A stretch of 64,000 nt of DNA from Eriocheir sinensis (lineage: Eukaryota > Arthropoda > Malacostraca > Decapoda > Varunidae): positions 10,780,409-10,844,408 of the forward strand of contig NC_066512.1 in the NCBI RefSeq assembly GCF_024679095.1, read 5' to 3'. The notes under the pieces are model-generated. The model was not told the origin of the DNA. It saw only the letters and a list, made by a program, of their open reading frames with translations, and did not search any database. Of the stretch, positions 54,780 through 64,000 are shown in pieces; the stretch's first letter is position 1; every line of letters begins with the position of its first letter. The translations under genes were made by a program, and so were the position numbers.

Positions 54780-57700
54780 CTTATACATTATTGTCCGACC
54801 TGTTTGTTGTTGGCTGGAGTAGGTAGGAAGACACCTACCGAACGGGCGCAAGCCACTCCCGGTGAGGTATATATGGGAAGTGAGAAGGGAGCTGAAACCC
54901 CCCAAAGACCCTTCCCATGTCCTCACTAACCTTTTCCCTATTGTCTCACCAGCACCGGAGAGTAGTTCAGCATGCTCTCTAAATACAGATCATCTCTATA
55001 TTCACACCACACTACATTCACACAACATATACACCTTTTCCCAAAATTCGCTCTAATTTTCATTCTGTGGAACACCATCTCTCTTCCTCTAAACTTCACC
55101 TTCTCTTCCTCACCGAAACACAGTTTCCGAGGCTACTGACAGCAATCTCTACTCTGTTCTCTCCTACTATCTCTATTTTAAATTTCAATCCAAAGCTGGA
55201 TGTTGCGCCTACGTGCGCAACGACATCACTTGCTCTCGTGCCCACAACCTTGATTCCTCAGAATTTTCCACCATCATTGTCATTCTATTACTAAATACGT
55301 CTGTGCTGTTTATCTCTCACCTAACTCTACTAACTATGTAAAATTCTTTGCCTACTTAAACTCTAAAGTGGAGCACATCTTGACCCACTCTCCCTTCGCT
55401 GAAATTTCCATCCTAGGAGATTTCAATGTTCACCACCAGCTTTGGCTTTCATCCTCTTTCACTGACCAGCCTGGTGAACAAGCCTACAACTTTGCTATCC
55501 TCAACGATCTAGAGCAGTTGGTCCAGCACCCTACACGTATTCCCGACCGTCTTGGAGACAGGCCCAACATTCTAGACCTCTTTCTTACCTCAAACCCTTC
55601 AGTTTACTCTGTCAAACTGTTCTCTCTCCGTTGGGCTCCTCCGATCACAACCTTATTTCTGTAGCCTGCCCTATCGCTCCTGTACACCCTCTGGACCCAC
55701 CGAAGAGGCGATGCTTCTGGCATTTTGCTTCAGCTCGGTGGGACGACCTGAGGATGTACTTTTCCGATTTCCCGTGGAATGATTATTGCTTCCAGGAGCG
55801 AGACCCCTCTGTGTGTGCTCAGCGCATCACAGAGGTGATTGTCTCTGGAATGGAGGCATACATTCCACGTACTTTCTCTACTCCTCATGCTAAAAAGCAT
55901 TGGTTGGTGTTCTCGTGCTGTCAATGATAGAGAAGGTACCAGAGCCTTCGAACTAATGCTAACCATGAACTTTACATTTCAGCCCGGAATCGTGCCAAAT
56001 ATATTCTCCGACTAACCAAAAACTCTTTCGTCAATAGAAAATGCCAAAACCTTGCTTTCTCTAACTCTTCCCGTGACTTCTGGCATCTAGCCAAAAACAT
56101 CTCCTCCAACTTCACTTCTTCATCTTTCCCTCCACTCCTCAGTCCTGACGCCAACACTGCCGTCTCATCTATCTCTAAGGCTGAACTCTTCTCTCAAACC
56201 TTTTCTAAAAACTACACTCTGGACGATTCTGGGCATATTCCGCCTACTCATCCCCTCTCTGACTCTTTTATGCCTGTTATAAAGATTCTTCAAAATGATG
56301 TTTTATATGCCCTCTCTGGCCTCAATCCTAAGAAGGCTTATGGACCTGATGGAGTGCCTCCTATTGTCCTTAAAAACTGTGCCTCCGTGCTGTCACCCTG
56401 CCTGGTCAAATTCTTTCGCCTCTGCCTGTCAACATCTGCCTTTCCTTCCTGCTGGAAGTATGCCTTCATACAACCTGTGCCTAAGAAGGGTGACCGTTCC
56501 AATCCTTCAAACTACTGTCCTATAGCTTTACTTTCTTGTCTATCTAAAGCTTTTGAATCAATCCTTAACCGGAAGATTCAAAAGCACCTTTCCATTTCTG
56601 ACCTTCTATCTGATCGCCAGTATGGGTTCCGCAAGGGGCGTTCTACTGGTGATCTCCTAGCCTTCTTAACTGACTCTTGGTCATCCTCTCTTAACCGTTT
56701 CGGTGAAAGCTTTTCATAGGGTCTGGCATAAATCTTTGCTTTCCAAACTACCCTCCTACGGTTTCTATCCTTCTCTCTGTACCTTTATCTCCAGTTTCCT
56801 TTCTGACCGTTCTATTTCTGCTGTGGTAGACGGTCACTGTTCTTCCCCTAAACCTATTAACAGTGGTATCCCACAGGGTTCTGTCCTATTTCCCACTCTC
56901 TGTTGTTCATTGATGATCTTCTTTCTAAAACGAACTGTCCTATCCATTCTTACGCCGATGACTCCACTCTGCATTATTCAACTTCTTTTAATAGAAGACC
57001 CACCCTACAGGAACTTAACGATTCAAGGCTGGAGGCAACAAAACGCTTAGCCCCAGACCCTACTATTATTTCCGATTGGGGCAAGAGGAACCTGATGTCC
57101 TTCAACGCCTCAAAAATATAGTTTCTCCACCTATCCACTCGACACAATCTTCCAAACAAATATCCCCTATTCTTTGACAACACTCAGCTATCATCTTCTT
57201 CAACACTAAACATCCTCGGTCTATCCTTAACTCAAAATCTCAACTGGAAACTACATATCTCATCTCTTACTAAATCAGCTTCCTCGAGGCTGGGCGTTCT
57301 GTACCGTCTCCGCCAGTTCTTCTCCCCCGCACAGTTGCTATCCATTTACAGGGGCCTTGTCCGCCCTCATATGGAGTATGCATCTCATGTGTGGGGGGCT
57401 CCACTCACACAGCTCTCCTTGATAGAGTGGAGTCAAAGGCTCTTCGTCTCATCAGCTCTCCTCTTCATATTGATAGTCTTCTACCTCTCAAATTCCGCCG
57501 CCATGTTGCCTCTCTTTCTATCTTTTATCGATATTTTCATGCTGACTGCTCTTCTGAATTTGCTAACTGCATGCCTCCCCCCCTCCCGCGGCCCCGTTGC
57601 ACACGACTTTCTACTCATGCTCATCCCTATACTGTCCAAACCCCTTATGCAAGAATCAACCAGCATCTTCACTCTTTCATCCCTCACGCTGGTAAACTCT

Positions 57701-57919
57701 GGAACAATCTTCCTTTATCTGTATTTCCTCCTGCCTACGACTTCAACTCTTTCAAGAGGAGGGTATCAGGACACCTCTCCTCCCGAAATTGACCTCTCAT
57801 TTTGGACACTCCTTTGACCTCTATTCAGGAGCAGTAAGTAGCGGGCTTTTTTTTATTATTTTACTTTACGCCCTTGAACTGTCTCCTTAGCTGTAAAAAA
57901 AAAAAAAAAAAAAAAAAAA
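54780..57919 (+). mobile_element. LINE D: Jockey-like non-LTR retrotransposon, nearly complete ORF2
   Basis: Upstream leader from about 54780. The endonuclease N-terminus is recognisable from about 55060 (SSSKLHLLFLTETQ). Endonuclease motifs [10 protein letters not shown] (about 55405) and SDHNLIS (about 55641) follow. Linker, then polymerase: KKAYGPDGVPPIVLK, QPVPKKGDRSNPSNYCPIAL, QYGFRKGRSTGDLL, KAFHRVWHKSLLSKL, SGIPQGSVL (about 56862), the catalytic YADDSTL (about 56951), GLVRPHMEYASHVW, and a C-terminus FKRRVSGHLSSRN with stop near 57792. The 3' UTR ends in about 26 A residues. Breaks: frameshifts near 55290, 55650, 55910, 56700 and 56890, a stop at 57119, and a frameshift near 57410. No ORF1 seen. 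Confidence 0.93.
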
Positions 57920-57924
57920 GTTAC

Positions 57925-58315
57925 GAACAGATCATTCACCAAAATAATCACAAACAGAATTCCGGACACAATAGATTTCAACCTGCTCACGGACCAAGAA
58001 CGTTTCCGGAGTACGTTCTTAATCATATATCTCATCAAGACAGTAAGCAAGACAACACAAAACGAATGAGTACAGAAAATCCATTTCAATGGCCTTCATC
58101 GACTACGAGAAACATTCGGTTAAGTGAAAACAATAGTGGTACTAAAGACGATTCGAAAACAGAGCGAAGAGGAAATCTATGGTAGAATTCTCAACGACAT
58201 ATGCAAAGACGGGACAGCGAGTACTAGATTTCTGGAACAGCGACTACTAATTTTAGTAAACATTCCAGAACAGTTCCAATAAAAAAGTTTATCTAAACAT
58301 GGTATTAACATACCG
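57925..58315 (+). mobile_element. RTE-like reverse transcriptase remnant
   Basis: Directly after the LINE D poly-A tail. Frames with stops read TKIITNRIPDTIDFN, LLTDQERFRS, LIKTVS, MAFIDYEKHSVK and IYGRILNDICKDGTAS. This resembles the stretch from the KIITNRI motif to AFIDYEKAFD in RTE-type polymerases. The key Ala-Phe-Asp has become HSV. Heavily decayed. Confidence 0.65.
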
Positions 58316-58376
58316 GCGCTTAGAGGTAATTTTTAAAAGGAAATCGGGATAATAAATGCTTTTTTTTATTTACATC

Positions 58377-58692
58377 CTCGCCTGTAGCGCCGGTAGGCTT
58401 TCGTCAGAGGCCTGGTAGTCGGCCCAAGACCGTCATGGTGCAGGCAATTTTTATAGTGGCGTAATTTATGCTTGGCTCATGTTGCCCCCGGAACTCATTC
58501 TTTATTCACTTGGACGGTTTCTTCCAGAGTCCGGGTTGATGGGTGGTCTTCAGGACAGCATGTGGGTAGTCTTAGGCCACTCGGCAGTGACTGAAAAATC
58601 CCAGGTGGTAGTGGGCGGATTCGAACGAACGTCGTCCATGGCGCGGTGAATGCGGGGCCCCAACGCAAACCACTCAGCCACCGTCTACCATA
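58377..58692 (-). mobile_element. SINE1 copy
   Basis: Minus strand head ACGGTGGCTGAGTGGTTTGC (A box) and GTTCGAATCC (B box), GGGATTTTTCAGTC and the core CCCACATGCTGTCC. It ends GGCGCTACAGGCG. Confidence 0.87.
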
Positions 58693-58767
58693 GCATTACG
58701 ACACGATCATTGTTATTTTCTTTTGCAGTGCAATAAATTACAAGGAAATTCTGCACAATCTATATTT

Positions 58768-59085
58768 TTTAGGTGCTACCTATAGCGCTAGTAGACCTAC
58801 TTGGGGGGTCTTTTGGACGACCCCAGCCCGTTAGTGGCGCAGTCGATTTTTTTTTATAGTGGCTGCCGTAGTATATGACTTGCTTGACCCATGCTGACCC
58901 CCGGTGCTCCACTTGAACGAAGTCGCTGAAATTAGGGTAGATTGAATATCTAGGCAGCATGTGGGTAATCCTCCGCCAATAGGCGATGGTTGAAAATTGT
59001 CAGCGTGCATCGGTGGGACTCGAACCTAGGTCCTCGGGTTCACCACACCCGCACGGTGACCACTCGGCCACTGCCTCTCCGTGAT
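58768..59085 (-). mobile_element. SINE1 copy, best-preserved tRNA head
   Basis: Minus strand head GAGGCAGTGGCCGAGTGG (A box) and B box GGTTCGAGTCCCACC, a class II (Ser/Leu-like) arrangement. CCCACATGCTGCCTAGA core. It lies 75 bp from the previous copy in the same orientation. Confidence 0.88.
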
Positions 59086-59400
59086 GGACACAAAAAAAAA
59101 GATTTAACATTTATCTAGTGAAGCAAAACGAGCTATATAAAGATTATTGTTTTGAAAGGAAGATACATGAATACGTTCCTTTTTTCCTGCCTTGCTCCAC
59201 TTAGCGTAATTGGGCGGACTGCATCTTTGGGAGCAACAGCGGACCGGTCACGGCGGCGTGCCAGGGGGCACGGATATTAGCGTTCATAAATGCAGAGGAA
59301 CGAGCTCATTTCCTTACATACGCTGTGCTCCTAAACCTTTTCCTTTTAAACACCACAGCAGTAGTATTAGTTGCATTTATTGTAGTACGTGTAGTTGTAG
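59086..59400. other. Spacer, no gene
   Basis: Nothing recognised. Confidence 0.5.
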
Positions 59401-59442
59401 TTGAAGTAGTAGTAGTAGTAGTAGTAATAGTAGTAGTAGTAA

Positions 59443-59482
<40 letters not shown>

Positions 59483-59530
59483 GGTGGTGGTGGTATTATT
59501 ATCATTAGTAGTAGTAGTAGTAGTAGTTGT
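59401..59530 (+). repeat. (AGT)n triplet array with GGT block
   Basis: AGT units with a few AAT, a GGT run at about 59473-59493, ATT/ATC, then AGT again. A second short AGT run is at 59740-59775. Confidence 0.96.
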
Positions 59531-59964
59531 AATATTAAGTGCTTCATAGTTCAGTATTTCATAGTTTCTATGTTTCATAGACTCGACCACTCTCCCGAGA
59601 TAACCTCAGGCCCTTGCTGTACCTACTGACTCAGACCACTCTTGCTTTCTTTCCTGTACGCACTCGTCTTTTCAGCTTAATAAAGCCTTAAGAAGAAGGT
59701 CTCTCTCAATGGTCCATGGACACTACAGTAGTAGAAATGGTAGTAGTAGTAGTAGTAGTAATGATAGTAGTAGTGGTAATTAAGCGCTTTAGATTATGTT
59801 AACAACGAATAACAAAGTTGTGTCTTTCCTCTAAGAAAATACACATTTGTTTTAATTCATGGTTTTCAGACAGTGTCTTTCCCTGCATGTGTGTTTGTGG
59901 TATGTGAAAACTCAGGAGCGAAGAGAGCTGGTTACCCTGTTAGACCACAATAAGTTTCGTCAAT
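59531..59964. other. Spacer with AATAAAGCCTTAAG motif
   Basis: A CAGCTTAATAAAGCCTTAAG segment (about 59677) carries a polyadenylation-type AATAAA followed by AGAAGAAGG. It may be the 3' end of an old retroelement, but no coding part was found. Confidence 0.45.
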
Positions 59965-60459
59965 ATGATCACACAGGTTCACAGTCGCTTCATACCTGAC
60001 CAGCACCTCCAAATATCAATAGTAAAACAATCATGCGAAAAACAAAGAAGAAAAAAAAATCCAATACGCAACAGGAAGATAAAGATGCTGAACTTTACAG
60101 ACAAACTTTTTGATCAATTCCAGACACAAAGAAAAATCTATTCACAACTTGCCATAGAGAAAGAGGAGAGACCGGGATGCCTTCACCCTGATAATTCAAA
60201 TCTTTCCTTCAGAGACTGCATCCTACTACGCAATAACAGAGAAATAGTTGGCCTCGCGAGATGTCTGCTTTCCATCTGCCTCATTCCCTTCGGAAACTTA
60301 AACTCCCCTCGCGCGGAAAATGAGAGCCGATCGCGGGTGATTAGCAAGCCAATCCGAAAAGTAACATTTAAATTCCAAAATATGAGCTCCATTATCTCAA
60401 GCGTTCTTCCCCTAACGAGGCACTGGAGGCCGACCCGCCAGCCGTATCAAACTCACTGA
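59965..60459 (+). other. 164-codon open frame, probably not a gene
   Basis: The longest plus-strand frame outside repeats and transposons, starting with ATG and not compositionally extreme. I see no domain, signal peptide, transmembrane segment or splice context, and the peptide is basic and irregular. It could be a chance frame; it is listed only because nothing else explains it. Confidence 0.15.
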
Positions 60460-60731
60460 GGTTGTTAGCGACGCGGCCCACTTTAATGCTTCCCCTCTCC
60501 AGCCGCCTCAGCCCTCCTTCACGCGCTTCCTGTAATTTGGTGAAAGTTGTCTTTACGAGAAACTGTCTTTACGAGCCTCCTTGAGAGTTTAGGGACTGCC
60601 GATTTCACTGCCGGAGCCTCGAGCAGAACACAGACATGGGGTAAGGGCAGACAAAGTAAACATAAATGATCACCGAAATTTTCTTAATATTGAGGTTTTT
60701 TTTCCATATTGCATGGCCTCCATCAGCTGGA

Positions 60732-60734
<3 letters not shown>

Positions 60735-60782
<48 letters not shown>
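60735..60782 (+). repeat. (AC)n microsatellite
   Basis: About 24 AC units. Confidence 0.97.
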
Positions 60783-60783
<1 letters not shown>

Positions 60784-61906
60784 TTAGTTTCTTAGTTATT
60801 CTATTATTTAATGACCATAAGTATAGTTACAATAGTAGTAAATACAATTATAGACCGGGAAAAAAAATTATATAACAAAAAAAAAAAAAAAAAAAAGACT
60901 TGAAGAGGCTCATGGAGTCAACTTGTTTATTGGTCTTTATCTCAAGAGGGACTGAGGAGGCTCCACCGCGGCGGCCCATCGCGCGGCACGGCCACCTCGT
61001 TACGGAGCTTTGAAACTTGAGAGAAAGAAAGTCTGATAAAAATGGCAACGGAGTGATTAAAGCAGCGTCCCCAAGAACCGTGGCGTCGACACCCTTGGCA
61101 CTAACCTTTGGCAGACATTCTGGGGCTGATGGGCTGTCAGCGGGGTCATTAGTATCCAACAACTATGCACATATGAAGAGAAACGGGCAACTTTTTGACA
61201 ACAGAAGATGAACTAAACACATATACGACTTTAGCAGGAGTGGAAGAATGTGAGGAAACGAAACTTAAAAAGTTGAGGATGTGTGAGCTTGAATTGAAAC
61301 GAAAACAAAGGTGATAAATAAAGGCAAAAGGTTTGGGCGCAAGTCGTAATTTTAGAGTTCGACTCCTAAGTCTCGCCAACGGCAGACTGTTTACAACTTT
61401 CCTCGAGAGGCTGGAGATGACTAACAAGCTGCTTATCGATATAAACTTCGGCAGCAATTTTTAAACACTTGATGCAGCATGAACCTTGAGAGAAGACACT
61501 TAAAAAAGTCATCCTTTAACAGCAAGTGACGAGGCCAATTACGAGAGCTTTTCAAGAGAGTTTAACAACTGACGCGGGGGAGTAGTGAAAAATTATTTTA
61601 CGATCACAGAAAATGAACAAGGAGCGATTAAAAATCAGACAAAAAAAAATATAGCTTACAAGAAAGAGATTAAAGACGGGAGGTCGTACGCGCTTAACGG
61701 GTGTCAAAATAAAATGTCAACTAATTAATATAAGTGTTCAATGTGGAAGTGAGGGCCAGGAAAAATAATGGGTTAAAACAAAAAGAAATGGAGATACCGC
61801 CTAACAAAAATATTGTAGTTGCCCATACACAACATGAAACAAAAGACCAGTAAAACAATTAGTCAATGAGTGAATCAAATGGTCGTTGTAGTCCCATTGG
61901 TCGTAC
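60783..61906. other. Unique sequence, no clear gene; possible intron
   Basis: An A20 tract at about 60876-60895 precedes a GC-richer stretch to 61010. The rest is AT-rich. If the exon at 61907 is real, this lies in its downstream intron. Confidence 0.4.
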
Positions 61907-62346
61907 CTGTCGTTGGAGTCAACCCTGAAGCTGTGGAAGCTGGAGCGTGAGCCCCAGGCGGAGAGGGACGCCTTCACGCTGGGCGGCAGGTCCAGGACGT
62001 CCCGCACCTCGATCACTTCATCCTCCTCGCTTCGCGGGATCCTGCTCCTCGTTTTCTTCTGCCACCTCACCGCCGGCCCCGCGTGCTGCCTCCGGGGGGC
62101 CGACTCACCCACGGCGGCGTACCCTGCCCCCCTGGGTCCTCCTCTTCCCCCCTTGCCCCTGGAGTCATTGCTGTCAGTGTCACTTCCCCCGGCATCGGCT
62201 GCCTCGGAATCGCTTCTCTCCGTCTCGTTATCCGCCGTGTTTTCTCTCCTCCTCCTCCTCCTGCGCCTCCTCCTCCTCCCCGTCTTCTCCCGTGTCGACT
62301 CAATGGCCTCCGTATTGGCTGGCTGACTGGCTGGGTGGGTGACTGG
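61907..62346 (-). CDS. Candidate host exon, acidic/Ser-rich protein, function unknown
   Basis: A GC-rich block in AT-rich surroundings, open on the minus strand for about 146 codons between an in-frame TAG at 62347-62349 and a possible splice donor CAG|GTACGA at 61907/61906. The peptide has a basic run (TGRRRRR), an acidic Ser/Asp part (ETERSDSEAADAGG, SDTDSND) and an ordered-looking end (PRSEEDEVIEVRDVLDL, WGSRSSFHSFRVDSND). No in-frame Met lies in it, so an acceptor upstream or another start would be needed. A second, better donor (TGG|GTGAGT, boundary 62109/62108) would instead end the exon earlier; the overlapping frame using it has an ATG. I do not recognise the protein. Confidence 0.35.
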
Positions 62347-62415
62347 CTAGTTGGTTGGCTGACTGGGTGACTGGCTGATGGTTTGACTTGCTGGTTGTCT
62401 GGCTGACTGGATGTC
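62313..62415 (+). repeat. Degenerate GACTGGCT / GGTTGGCT repeat
   Basis: Irregular 4-bp-based units of CTGG, CTGA and TTGG over about 100 bp, just upstream (minus strand) of the candidate exon. Confidence 0.75.
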
Positions 62416-62872
62416 CCGCTTGCAACTTGTCTTTTTTTTTTTTTAACTTTCTGCCGACTCCTTTATTTTCTTTCTACACTATCGGCTGACTGCTCGCGGC
62501 TGGCAGTCTACCAGCCGTGCACCGGCGCCATCAGCTTTACACGCTCCTTCCTGATACACGCCCTCGCCGTCTCATTGGTTTTTTTCTTTGATCTATTTTT
62601 TTTTTGTCCTAGGTTTTTAGTCTCTTTATGGAACCTTTGATGCTTTCAGGAGTCTTTTGCGAGCAATTTTTTTTCTTTTATTTTCTTCACCTGTCCGTTG
62701 TTCCGCTTTCGTATCCTTTGTTAACTTTTCTTCAGTCTTGTGAGACCTAATTTTTTTTTTTTTTCTTATTCTCAGTCACAAGAGTAGACGTGCCCGCGCA
62801 GCTCGCGTACTCAAGAGGGTGTCACTCTGCGGGTGTGGCCAGGGCAAGGGTGTGTAGTGGTATGTAAACGCG
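62416..62872. other. T-rich spacer
   Basis: Several T runs of 8-14. On the minus strand a CCAATGAGACGGCGAGGGCG segment (about 62578) is promoter-like but unproven. Confidence 0.4.
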
Positions 62873-62998
<126 letters not shown>

Positions 62999-63589
62999 GG
63001 CACAAACAAATTGACAAGTATAAACACAGCAATATGCAACACATAAACATAAATCGCAATATTTAGCATCTCCGTTCAAACCCGTGCCAAACTCATAGGT
63101 AAACAAACATCATCCTGGCACGCTTCAAACTTGCGCACTCACACGACAAGGCATTCACCAGGAAGTGAGCAGCCAAAATCCTGCTGAGATCCCTAACAAC
63201 CGACTTGCTAACAATTACTAAGAATACCACCGAAACAAACAAAAGAACTGGCACACTGAAGGAAGGAGAGATAAACAAAAAAATATAAAAGAACTGGACC
63301 ATTTGTTGAAGCTAGTAATCAGACTAATGTTTGTATACCAGACAATGAAGCAGGCAGCGGTGATGGTGATGGTGGATATAACGATGTTGCTGGAGGTGGA
63401 GGAGTGAGGGGGACGTTATCTGATGCAGTGACGGTGGGGTGGTGGGGGACCAACGGAGATAAGGGAGGGAAGGGTCGGAAGGTTAGCTAATGAGGTAGTA
63501 GTTGAAAGGGATAAAGGAAAGCGAGGTGGGGTGATTAAGTTGTCGGCTGAATCAGTAGTGATGATTAATAGTATAAAGGGAAAAGAGGG
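62999..63589. other. Spacer, no gene
   Basis: A/C-rich then G-rich. Nothing recognised. Confidence 0.5.
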
Positions 63590-64000
63590 AAGGGGGATGG
63601 CAGGGAAGGGAAGGTAAGGGAAGGGAAGGGAAAGGGAGGAAAGGGAAAGGAAAGGGAGGGGACGGGAAGCGAAGGGAAGGGAAGGGAAGGGAAGGGAAGG
63701 GAAGGGAAGGGAAGGGAAGAGGAGGGGTGGGAAGGGAAGGAGAGGGGAGGGGAGGGGAGAGGAGGAGAGGGAAGGGAAGGGAAGGGAAGGGAAGGGAAGG
63801 GAAGGGAAGGGAAGGGGAGGGGAGGGAAGGAAGAAGACGAAAGGGAAGAGAAGTGAAGGGAAGGGAAGAAGAGGCGTGGAGAGGAGAGGAGAGGAGGGGA
63901 GGGGAAGGAAGGAAGAAGACGAAAGGGAAGAGAAGTGAAGGGAAGGGAAGAAGAGGCGAGGAGAGGAGAGGAGAGGAGAGGAAAGGAAAGGAGAAGAGAG
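63590..64000 (+). repeat. (GGGAA)n / (GGAGA)n pentanucleotide array
   Basis: GGGAA units with GGGGA and GGAGA variants running to the end of the window. One block of about 60 bp (GGAAGGAAGAAGACGAAAGG...) occurs twice, at about 63823 and 63906. The array is probably cut by the window edge. Confidence 0.95.

Noticed and set aside
60848..61162. 104-codon minus-strand frame next to an A20 tract, considered as a processed pseudogene
   Set aside because: The A tract is on the wrong strand for its 3' tail and no parent protein is recognised.

Overview
The window looks like intergenic or intronic DNA from an arthropod, most probably a decapod crustacean. The grounds are the very high microsatellite load (by hand tally about 15% of the window is simple or tandem repeat), degenerate TTAGG-type (AACCT) telomere-like repeats, tRNA-derived SINEs with AC tails, CR1/Jockey-type LINEs and a CsRn1-like Ty3/Gypsy element with a tRNA-Trp-like primer site. 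There are no bacterial features, no operons and no intact recognisable host gene. The species call is inference.

Layout. 1-6150: purine-rich DNA with a 140-bp (GA)n array and a 2.5-kb minisatellite of 35/23-bp units. 6.2-9.4 kb: a decayed CR1-like LINE (LINE A) and a related fragment. 9.9-13.5 kb: AC, GT and GA arrays with three tRNA-derived SINEs, and a telomere-like block at 11.8 kb. 14.2-17.8 kb: a 1.25-kb segment present twice in direct orientation, each copy with a (GA)n-G(n) tract at the same internal place, separated by LINE remnants. 18-22 kb: AT/purine-rich DNA and microsatellites. 22.3-24.5 kb: LINE B, interrupted by a SINE and bracketed by (AC)n. 25.4-26.6 kb: LINE C on the minus strand, bracketed by (GGA)n. 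26.8-45 kb: SINEs, a long triplet array, LINE fragments, a 62-bp minisatellite, AT arrays, and MITE candidates at 29.4 and 39.9 kb. 46.2-50.8 kb: a 20-bp minisatellite and then a nearly complete but dead LTR retrotransposon on the minus strand, with a 114-bp inverted copy of its LTR end just outside. 51.6-59.1 kb: LINE D (54.8-57.9 kb, endonuclease plus reverse transcriptase), a truncated antisense copy, a 1.1-kb element with inverted ends and TTA target duplications, an RTE-like remnant and two tandem SINEs. 59.4-64 kb: AGT, AC and GGGAA arrays and one GC-rich minus-strand candidate host exon near 61.9-62.3 kb.

Every recognisable coding segment except the candidate exon belongs to a transposable element, and all are broken by stops, frameshifts, truncation or deletion. 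The most interesting signals are structural: SINEs and LINE B embedded in (AC)n with the same relative polarity, the inverted LTR arm, the 1.25-kb duplication with matched (GA)n-G(n) tracts, and the two DNA-transposon candidates with identifiable target duplications.
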